Source of the DNA: an uncultured Bacteroidota bacterium
GTDB lineage: Bacteria; Bacteroidota; Bacteroidia; Chitinophagales; Chitinophagaceae
Assembly (NCBI GenBank): GCA_903933765.1
Contig: CAIZLI010000098.1
Span: forward strand, 1 to 7,363
Direction: 5' to 3'
DNA: 7,363 nucleotides
Every line of letters starts with the position of its first letter. The first letter of the stretch is position 1. This document shows positions 1 to 5,399 of this stretch, piece by piece. Under the pieces are notes generated by a model. The model saw only the letters and a list, made by a program, of their open reading frames with translations, made no database searches and had not been told where the DNA came from. The position numbers and the translations under genes are program-made.

Positions 1-272
1 GACGTTTAATGAATGGTGCTACCGAAGTTCGCATCTATGGCGAACCCTTTGAAGTAAGGTGTAAAATAGGGTCTATCAGAAGCATGAGTGCACATGGAGA
101 TTATGAGGACTTAATGCAGTTTTTGGCTTGTCAAAATCCAGGGGATGTTAAACAAGTGTATATTATACATGGCGAACCAGAAGTACAAGATCATTTTGCA
201 GAAAGGCTCAGAAAAAAAGGTTTCAAAGATGTGATTGTCCCTGAATTACATGAGACCTACACTTTATCATAG
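1..272 (+). CDS. Beta-CASP MBL-fold metallo-hydrolase/RNase, C-terminal fragment (5' end outside window)
   Basis: This is the last 89 codons of a gene whose 5' part lies left of the window. The frame is open from base 3, and the ATG at 9 is an internal Met, because the residues before it (Arg-Leu) continue the family pattern. The fragment fits the RMMBL 'Zn-dependent metallo-hydrolase RNA-specificity' region at the C terminus of beta-CASP nucleases. It shows an EVRIYGEPFEV strand, the SMSAHGDYEDL motif (His31 of the fragment) and a late IIHGE motif (His56), both histidines being of the metal-site type. The family cleaves or trims RNA in the cytoplasm using two zinc ions, but some members act on other substrates and the catalytic HxHxDH motif is not visible here. 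The stop is TAG at 270-272. The gene converges on the SRAP gene, 43 bp away. Family call is good; exact function is unknown. Confidence 0.85.
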   Translation, partial: RLMNGATEVRIYGEPFEVRCKIGSIRSMSAHGDYEDLMQFLACQNPGDVKQVYIIHGEPEVQDHFAERLRKKGFKDVIVPELHETYTLS

Positions 273-315
273 ACAGCCACTGCGTTAATAAAAGTCTTAA
301 CAAAAATTATTGTTT
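273..315. other. Short convergent intergenic gap without a clear terminator
   Basis: These 43 bp separate the stop codons of two convergent genes. The sequence is AT-rich. It contains an imperfect AT-only inverted repeat that runs into the SRAP 3' end (about 304-330) but no GC-containing stem with a T-tract. I see no supported site. Confidence 0.4.
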
Positions 316-1047
316 TTAAAATAAATTTTGCGGCGTAAAAATTTGATACGCTTGTTTTTCGCAAGGGTCATTCGCTTGTAAAAAGTTTTTGGCCACAGTA
401 TGCGCTTGCATGGCATTGCTATCAATTTTTGTCCCTGCAATTGATTGTATCTCATTGGTCGTTAATGACGATGATATCCATGCTGCGGCTAAGTCATCAT
501 TCAAAATAGTGGGCATTCTTTTTTTAACATTATGGATCTTAGCCATAAATTCATTGGCTTCTGTAGTGATGATGCCAAAACTATTTTTCACTTCTCCCGA
601 TGTGTGATCGGTCCATGTGTTCCATACCCCCGCGATATAAAATAATTCCTGATTAATTAATTGAATACAATGTGGAAATTTTTCTTTGTTGACTTCCTGC
701 CATTCAAAAAAATGGGAAGCCAGCACCAGGCATCTATTAGTATGCACCAATGCCTGTGCCACTTTATTTTGAAAAATTCCCTCCGACTTTATATTAAGTG
801 TGGTATACTTTTTTCTGGATTCGGTCAGTTCTTTTTGATTCCTAACCCAGTTAGGAATCAATTCCCAATGCATCTTCCCAGGTCTTAATTGATATTCTTG
901 CCCTTGTTGTTCATTAAAAAGCACCGGCCACTGCTGGTAGCTAAATCCAGATTGAGCAGGGAGCTCTATAGGGTCTAGGTCAAGCTTTTTATCACCTATT
1001 TTGATTGTTTGTTTTTTGGGTATTTTAACCCCTACAACGTAGCACAT
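316..1047 (-). CDS. SRAP-family DNA-protein crosslink protein (YedK/HMCES-like, SOS response-associated peptidase)
   Basis: A complete 243-residue protein. SRAP proteins cap abasic sites in single-stranded DNA: after removal of Met1 the exposed Cys2 forms a thiazolidine crosslink with the ring-opened sugar. The sequence starts Met-Cys-Tyr, which fixes the start, because Cys2 must be the new N terminus. Other family landmarks are in order: WELIPNW (61-67, usual form GLIPxW), the catalytic-site Asn85 in LNIKSEG (usual NARSE; the Arg is Lys87 here), CLVLASHFFEW (106-116) with Glu115, and KIHNVKKRMP (170-179) with His172, matching the usual IHxRMP. Length is close to bacterial homologues (about 220-240). 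All four active-site residues (Cys2, Asn85, Glu115, His172) are present, so it should be active. It is transcribed away from the plug-protein gene. A perfect inverted repeat lies inside the codons for residues 63-71. I saw no LexA-type box upstream. Confidence 0.93.
   Translation of the reverse strand: MCYVVGVKIPKKQTIKIGDKKLDLDPIELPAQSGFSYQQWPVLFNEQQGQEYQLRPGKMHWELIPNWVRNQKELTESRKKYTTLNIKSEGIFQNKVAQALVHTNRCLVLASHFFEWQEVNKEKFPHCIQLINQELFYIAGVWNTWTDHTSGEVKNSFGIITTEANEFMAKIHNVKKRMPTILNDDLAAAWISSSLTTNEIQSIAGTKIDSNAMQAHTVAKNFLQANDPCEKQAYQIFTPQNLF
835..861. repeat. Perfect 11-bp inverted repeat with 5-nt loop inside the SRAP gene
   Basis: The arms are 835-845 (ttgattcctaa) and 851-861 (ttaggaatcaa), perfectly complementary around the loop cccag (846-850). 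The outer loop bases C846 and G850 could add a twelfth pair. The arms encode part of the conserved LIPNWVRNQ stretch on the minus strand. It is not followed by a T-tract on the sense strand, so it is not a typical intrinsic terminator. It may be an mRNA hairpin or a binding palindrome, or a product of coding constraint. Confidence 0.6.
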
Positions 1048-1062
1048 AATGAAGAATATAAA

Positions 1063-1095
1063 TTGAAGTTAAATTAAATACTTATTGTAATTTTA
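1063..1095 (+). promoter_or_regulatory. Possible Bacteroidota-type promoter for the plug-protein gene and the genes behind it
   Basis: A TTG at 1063-1065 lies 22 nt before TAATTTTA (1088-1095), which matches seven of eight positions, including the two free ones, of the Bacteroidota -7 element TAnnTTTG. The spacing is near the usual 19-23. The implied transcription start would leave only about 10 nt before the ATG at 1111, and the region is so AT-rich that chance matches are likely. It is offered as the best candidate in the 63-bp divergent gap. Confidence 0.22.
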
Positions 1096-1110
1096 TGTAA
1101 ATCAAATCCA

Positions 1111-1668
1111 ATGAAAAAAAGTATTCAATTGTTATTGTGTTTATTCACTGGATATATGAGTATACAAGCACAATCGGTTACCGTAAAATCAAAAGAACTA
1201 TCTCAAAAGTCTGAAAATGATGTCCTTAGGACTTTATCTGGAAAAATTGCTGGAGTCAATATCCAAGGTGGAGGTGGAGCACCAGGTCAAAGTACAAGAT
1301 TAAATTTTAGAGGTTTTACATCATTTTATGGAAACAATCAACCACTAGTCATTGTTGATGGGATTCCATTTGATAATTCAGTCAATAATAATGGAACTGG
1401 ATTTGATGCCAACTCTGTCATGTCAAATCGATTATTTGATATAGATCCAAATATCATTGAATCTATTACAGTATTAAAAGGCGCGAGTGCTGCAGTTGTA
1501 TATGGATCTGGCGCTCAAAATGGCGCTATAATCATTACAACAAAAGGACAAAAATACAACAAGGCAGGTGATATGCATACTTTGAATGCAGAAATGATGG
1601 AAAAATACGAAAGGAGATTAAGAAGGGCAAAAGAGCGTAGCGAAAAACAAAAATATAAGAAGTTATAG
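1111..1668 (+). CDS. Secreted stand-alone TonB-receptor plug-domain protein (SusC-like plug, no beta-barrel)
   Basis: A 185-residue protein with a clear signal peptide (MKK, hydrophobic LLLCLFTGYM, then IQA before Gln-Ser; cleavage likely after Ala20). The mature part begins directly with the SusC/RagA-type plug: SVTVKSKEL, LSGKIAGVNIQ (42-52), PGQSTRLNFRG (58-68), QPLVIVDGIP (77-86) and IESITVLKGASAAVVYGS running to IIITTKG (116-146). SusC-family receptors normally carry an N-terminal carboxypeptidase-D-like domain before the plug and a 22-strand barrel after it, giving about 1000 residues. Both are absent here. Instead there is a 39-residue charged tail with 13 Lys/Arg, predicted helical. 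The frame is intact, and the next gene starts 24 bp later, so no barrel remnant follows. It may be a decayed receptor kept as a short gene, or a true periplasmic plug-only protein. Same-strand and close to the deacylase gene, it is probably co-transcribed with it. The fold call is strong; the role is unknown. Confidence 0.85.
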   Translation: MKKSIQLLLCLFTGYMSIQAQSVTVKSKELSQKSENDVLRTLSGKIAGVNIQGGGGAPGQSTRLNFRGFTSFYGNNQPLVIVDGIPFDNSVNNNGTGFDANSVMSNRLFDIDPNIIESITVLKGASAAVVYGSGAQNGAIIITTKGQKYNKAGDMHTLNAEMMEKYERRLRRAKERSEKQKYKKL

Positions 1669-1670
1669 TT

Positions 1671-1683
1671 TAAATTTGGAGAA
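1671..1683 (+). promoter_or_regulatory. TAAATTTG promoter-like element overlapping a GGAGAA ribosome-binding-like site
   Basis: TAAATTTG (1671-1678) is an exact match to the Bacteroidota -7 element TAnnTTTG, but no TTG is found at the expected -33 distance, and transcription would start only a few bases before the ATG. GGAGAA (1678-1683) sits 9 nt before the ATG at 1693 and is the clearest Shine-Dalgarno-like sequence at a gene start in the window. The ribosome-binding reading is the more plausible one and supports the chosen deacylase start. Confidence 0.3.
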
Positions 1684-1692
1684 ACGTATATT

Positions 1693-3213
1693 ATGACTAT
1701 AAGTCGATTATTGCTGTTGTTTCTTTGTGTTCTATTTTCAAAGCATCTACTATCCCAGAAAATAACATTAATTCATAATGTAAACATTGTAGATGGCAAT
1801 GCAAAGCCTGCTTACAAAGCATTCGTATTAATACAAGACAGCAAAATCATTTATATAGGCAGTAAAAAACCAAATGCATCAATCGATCTTGTCATTGACG
1901 GCAAGGGAAAAATTTTGGCACCTGGGTTTATCGATTCACATAGTCATCATTTTGGGGACCTTAATAAAAATAAAGCTGGTTTATCAACCTCAAGTCAAGG
2001 TATCACGACGATTGTGATTGGGCAGGATGGAAATAGTTATCCAATGGATAGCTTAACAAAATGGATGCAGGCAAATCCTGTTGTATCCAATGTAGCCAGT
2101 TATACAGGACAGTCAAGCCTTCGTGAAATTGCAATGGGTGAAAATGATTTGTATCGAAACGCAACTGCTAAGGAGATAGACCAAATGAAATCCATCTTAG
2201 CATTAGAATTAGAGAAAGGCTCATTAGGCTTATCCACTGGATTAGAATACGAAGCTTCTTTTTATTCTAGCAAACAAGAAGTGCTTGATTTGGCAAAAGT
2301 GACTGCAGCGCATGATGGATTGTACACAAGTCATATTAGAAGTGAAGACTTACATATGGATGAAGCGATCGAAGAAATTATAGAGATTGGCAGACAAACA
2401 AAAATGCCCGTTCAGGTATCGCATATTAAAATTGCGAATCAATTAAACTGGGGTACTGCTAATTTGATTTTAAAGAAGTTAGATGATGCAAGAAAAGCAG
2501 GTATCAATATCAGTGCAGATATCTATCCTTATACTTTTTGGAATTCAACTTTAAGGGTTTTATTTCCTGGCAAAGACTTTGATAATTTAGCAAGTGCCGA
2601 AATGGCTACCAAGCAATTATTTGATCCTAGCGCATCTTATCTAATGCAGTATGCACCTATTCCTTCGTATAAAGGCAAATCGGTTACTGAAATTGGTATT
2701 GAACGAAATGAAAGTCCTGCACAAGCATTGATGAGCTTAATCAAAATCGCAGAAGACTTTAAGAATGCCAATCCAAATTACACAGGTGGTATCGAAGCCA
2801 TTGCAGGAAAAGCAATGAGCGAGGAAGATGTGAAAGTATTTATGGCATGGCCAGAAGCCATCATTTGTTCAGACGGTAATGCTGGCGGACATCCAAGAGG
2901 TTATGGTGCATTCACAAGAGTGTTGGGCAAATATGTACGTGAAGAAAAACTGATGCCGATAGAAAAAGCGATTTATAAAATGACAGGGCAGTCTGCAGAC
3001 TTTTTTGGATTTAAAGACCGAGGTCGTATTGCAGTTGGTCATTATGCAGATTTAGTTTTATTAGATCCAAATACAGTCATAGATCAGGCCAATATTAAAA
3101 ATAGCAATGCGTTGTCTACTGGCATTGACATGGTTTGGGTAAATGGAACAATTGTGTATCAAGCTCAAAAATCCACTGGCAAACAACCTGGGGTTTTGAT
3201 TAAAAGAAAGTAA
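1693..3213 (+). CDS. Exported N-acyl-D-amino-acid deacylase (D-aminoacylase family amidohydrolase)
   Basis: A 506-residue enzyme, typical of the D-aminoacylase branch of the amidohydrolase superfamily, which hydrolyses N-acyl-D-amino acids to a free D-amino acid and a carboxylate. The N terminus is a signal peptide (MTISR, LLLLFLCVLF, then HLLS before Gln-Lys), so it should act in the periplasm or outside; there is no lipobox. Metal-site motifs: HSH at 83-85 (in APGFIDSHSHH), Asp112 in IGQDGNS, His214 in YTSHIRSE, His244 in VQVSHIK, and Asp394 in CSDGNAGGHPRGYGAFTRVLGKYVRE. The end GRIAVGHYADLVLLDP (444-459) is the usual return to the small beta domain. In the characterised Alcaligenes enzyme the position of Asp112 is a Cys that bridges the zinc ions. 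Substrate side chain cannot be read directly; the DgcN and DgcA-like neighbours point to acyl-D-Glu or similar. It lies 24 bp after the plug gene and 55 bp before the DUF1611 gene. Confidence 0.88.
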   Translation: MTISRLLLLFLCVLFSKHLLSQKITLIHNVNIVDGNAKPAYKAFVLIQDSKIIYIGSKKPNASIDLVIDGKGKILAPGFIDSHSHHFGDLNKNKAGLSTSSQGITTIVIGQDGNSYPMDSLTKWMQANPVVSNVASYTGQSSLREIAMGENDLYRNATAKEIDQMKSILALELEKGSLGLSTGLEYEASFYSSKQEVLDLAKVTAAHDGLYTSHIRSEDLHMDEAIEEIIEIGRQTKMPVQVSHIKIANQLNWGTANLILKKLDDARKAGINISADIYPYTFWNSTLRVLFPGKDFDNLASAEMATKQLFDPSASYLMQYAPIPSYKGKSVTEIGIERNESPAQALMSLIKIAEDFKNANPNYTGGIEAIAGKAMSEEDVKVFMAWPEAIICSDGNAGGHPRGYGAFTRVLGKYVREEKLMPIEKAIYKMTGQSADFFGFKDRGRIAVGHYADLVLLDPNTVIDQANIKNSNALSTGIDMVWVNGTIVYQAQKSTGKQPGVLIKRK

Positions 3214-3268
3214 GTATATCAGTAAAAGGCTAAATAGAAGTAATTTTTTGAAGCAATAAAATAATGGA

Positions 3269-4318
3269 ATGAAAAATGCAATTGTATTAACGGATGGTTT
3301 GTTAATGACTTCCGATGCAAAGACAGCACATGGTTTAATTAGGGGCACTGAACGTTTTAATGTTATTGGCCTAGTAGATGGAGAAGCCAATGCAGGAAAA
3401 GATGCTGGCGTTTTATTAGATGGTAAACATAGAGACATCCCAGTTTTTGCAACTATGGAAATAGCTATTGAGCAATTAGAAAAAGTGGATTTTTTAATTA
3501 TAGGTGTGGCGACTGTTGGTGGGAGATTGCCAAAAAATATGTTGGCCTTAATTTATGAAGCGGTCAAAAAAGGCATTTCGGTAGTGAATGGATTACATGA
3601 ATACTTAAATGACAAAGCCGATTTAGTGGCCATAGCGGCAAGTACTGGTGCCCAATTAATTGATGTCAGAAAACCTAAATCAAGAGCAGACTTGCATTTT
3701 TGGGATGGGGCAATTTTTAATGTCACAGCACCTATTGTTGCTGTGATAGGTATGGACTGCGCCATGGGAAAAAGAACTACAGCGCGCATGTTAAAACAAG
3801 CTTGCATATCAGAAGGTATCAAGGCCGAAATGATCTATACTGGACAAACAGGTTGGTTGCAAGGCGGCAAATATGGTTTTATTTTTGATTCCACTTTGAA
3901 TGATTTTGTTTCTGGTGAATTAGAGCATGCCATTGTTAGTTGTTGGAAGGAAACACAATCAGATATTTTATTTTTAGAAGGCCAATCGGCTTTAAGAAAT
4001 CCAAGTGGTCCTTGTGGATTAGAATTATTGATTTCTGGGAATGCGAAACATGTGGTTTTAATTTTTGCTCCTAAAAGAAAATACTTTGACAACGAAGCAC
4101 ATTGGGGTGAGATCCCTTCTGTCGCATCTGAAATTGAAATTATCGAAAAATTAGGATCAAAAGTAATTGCTGTTGCCGTGAATACCGAAAACTGCACAGA
4201 CGAAGAAGCTTTTGCATTTCAAACAGCATACACAGCAAGTTTAGGTTTGCCAGTATTGCTGCCAATACAGGAAGGTGTTGCACCTGTCATCCCTTTACTA
4301 AAAGCATTAACCAAGTAG
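3269..4318 (+). CDS. dgcN: DUF1611 protein, probable D-glutamate N-acetyltransferase DgcN
   Basis: A 349-residue cytoplasmic protein of the DUF1611 family. The N-terminal part (about 1-150) is the Rossmann-like DUF1611_N region: AHGLIRGTERFNVIGLVDGEANAGKDAG (20-47), then IPVFATMEIAIEQL. The C-terminal part is a P-loop-like domain with VAVIGMDCAMGKRTTARML (157-175; Lys168), TGQTGWLQGG (191-200) and LFLEGQSALRNPSGP (234-248). Family members paired with an enolase-superfamily racemase have been shown to acetylate D-Glu from acetyl-CoA, feeding D-Glu to L-Glu catabolism. The assignment here rests on family plus the adjacent racemase-type gene 3 bp downstream, so translation is probably coupled. 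The ATG at 3269 is preferred: the ATG at 3264 is out of frame and stops at once. No strong Shine-Dalgarno site is seen. Many DUF1611 proteins sit next to dipeptide epimerases and have no tested activity, so a related acyl transfer or ATP-dependent step is possible. Confidence 0.78.
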   Translation: MKNAIVLTDGLLMTSDAKTAHGLIRGTERFNVIGLVDGEANAGKDAGVLLDGKHRDIPVFATMEIAIEQLEKVDFLIIGVATVGGRLPKNMLALIYEAVKKGISVVNGLHEYLNDKADLVAIAASTGAQLIDVRKPKSRADLHFWDGAIFNVTAPIVAVIGMDCAMGKRTTARMLKQACISEGIKAEMIYTGQTGWLQGGKYGFIFDSTLNDFVSGELEHAIVSCWKETQSDILFLEGQSALRNPSGPCGLELLISGNAKHVVLIFAPKRKYFDNEAHWGEIPSVASEIEIIEKLGSKVIAVAVNTENCTDEEAFAFQTAYTASLGLPVLLPIQEGVAPVIPLLKALTK

Positions 4319-4321
4319 TTT

Positions 4322-5389
4322 ATGAAAATAGTAGCAGTCAGGGCTTACCTAAAAAAGATGGCCTTAAAAAAGCCATACACCATTGCATACAATACCTTTT
4401 CGGATGTGTCTTTAGCATTTTTAGAAATTGAATTGGCCAATGGTATGATCGGCTATGGCTCTGGTAGTCCTGCCGAGGAAGTGGTAGGAGAAACCACAGA
4501 ACAGACCGTAGCGAATTTGAATACTTCTTTTGTGGCCAATTTAGTTGGAAGGGATATTCGTCATTTTCAACAAATCATTTTTGAATCCAATGTACAATTC
4601 CCGCATCTGCCTGGCACTTTAGCAGCTATTGATATTGCATTGCATGATGCTTTTGGAAAATACCTAGGTGTTTCTATTGCATCTTTTTACGGACAAAAAA
4701 TGAATGCATTACCTACTTCGATGACCATTGGGATTAAAGGATTGGATGCAACACTAGAGGAAGCAAAGGAATATGCAGCGATGGGTTTTAAAGTGTTTAA
4801 GGTAAAAACCGGTTTGGATCTGCAAGAAGATATTGAACGTATAAAAGCATTGTATACTCATTTTGGTAAGGATTACACCATTAGGGTAGACGCCAATCAA
4901 GGATACGATTTAGAGCAACTAAAATTGTTTCTAAAAGCCACAGCAAGCTATCCATTGGAATTAATTGAGCAACCGCTGCCAGTGGGTAAAGAACAAGCAT
5001 TATTAGAGCTAAGCGCTGCAGAAAGAAAATGTTTAACAGCGGACGAGGCATTGAAAGATCCTCAAGCAGCGTTGCATTTAGCAGCAGGTGAACATGCTTT
5101 TGGCATTTACAATATCAAATTGATGAAATGTGGTGGTATTTTAGGAGCAAAACAAATTGCTACCATTGCGCAACATGCAGGCATTGATTTGTTTTGGGGT
5201 TGCAATGATGAGAGTATCATTAGTATTACAGCTGCATTGCATATTGCTTATGCTTGTCCTAATACAAAGTACATAGACCTTGATGGCAGTTTTGATTTGA
5301 TGGAAGATTTAGTGACAGGTGGATTTAAAGTGCAGGATGGATGCCTAGTGATAAATAACGCGCCAGGTTTTGGCTTTAACAAAATTTAA
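4322..5389 (+). CDS. dgcA: Enolase-superfamily racemase/epimerase (N-acetyl-D-glutamate racemase DgcA or dipeptide epimerase)
   Basis: A 355-residue enzyme of the muconate-lactonizing/dipeptide-epimerase subgroup of the enolase superfamily. The N-terminal capping domain (1-125) is followed by the barrel. Catalytic Lys160 and Lys162 lie in FKVKTG, metal ligands Asp190 (RVDANQG), Glu216 (LIEQP) and Asp241 (TADEAL) follow, and the opposite base Lys266 sits in NIKLMKCGG. Two-sided lysines are expected for 1,1-proton transfer, hence racemisation or epimerisation. An Asp-Leu-Asp at 319-321 matches the DxD that binds the substrate amino group in dipeptide epimerases. Residue 24 is Asn, where the Bacillus L-Ala-D/L-Glu epimerase has Arg24, which contacts the Glu side-chain carboxylate. 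The gene follows the DUF1611 gene by 3 bp, the arrangement of dgcN-dgcA, so N-acetyl-D-Glu to N-acetyl-L-Glu is the favoured reaction. A peptidoglycan-derived dipeptide such as L-Ala-D-Glu is the main alternative. The family is certain; the substrate is not. Confidence 0.8.
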   Translation: MKIVAVRAYLKKMALKKPYTIAYNTFSDVSLAFLEIELANGMIGYGSGSPAEEVVGETTEQTVANLNTSFVANLVGRDIRHFQQIIFESNVQFPHLPGTLAAIDIALHDAFGKYLGVSIASFYGQKMNALPTSMTIGIKGLDATLEEAKEYAAMGFKVFKVKTGLDLQEDIERIKALYTHFGKDYTIRVDANQGYDLEQLKLFLKATASYPLELIEQPLPVGKEQALLELSAAERKCLTADEALKDPQAALHLAAGEHAFGIYNIKLMKCGGILGAKQIATIAQHAGIDLFWGCNDESIISITAALHIAYACPNTKYIDLDGSFDLMEDLVTGGFKVQDGCLVINNAPGFGFNKI

Positions 5390-5399
5390 AAACAGCTTC

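Noticed and set aside
301..330. AT-only inverted repeat as terminator between the first two convergent genes
   Set aside because: The stem is imperfect, has almost no G/C pairs and runs into the SRAP coding end, so it does not meet the usual form of an intrinsic terminator.
389..888. Plus-strand open frames of 72 and 75 codons opposite the SRAP gene
   Set aside because: They lie entirely antisense to a well-supported SRAP gene, show no family motif and have no start-site context.
1111..1668. Calling the plug-only gene a pseudogene
   Set aside because: The frame is intact with a good signal peptide and a natural stop, and there is no barrel remnant downstream. Decay remains possible but is not shown by the sequence.
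1723..1731. Lipoprotein reading of the deacylase N terminus via Cys12
   Set aside because: The residues before the Cys (Leu-Phe-Leu) do not form a lipobox, since small residues are required just before the Cys; an ordinary signal peptide fits better.
3061..3438. Minus-strand frame of 125 codons across the deacylase/DUF1611 junction
   Set aside because: It is antisense to two confident genes and its translation is low-complexity hydrophobic sequence typical of a shadow frame.
3553..4197. Two minus-strand frames opposite the DUF1611 gene
   Set aside because: Both are antisense to conserved motifs of the DUF1611 protein and resemble no family.
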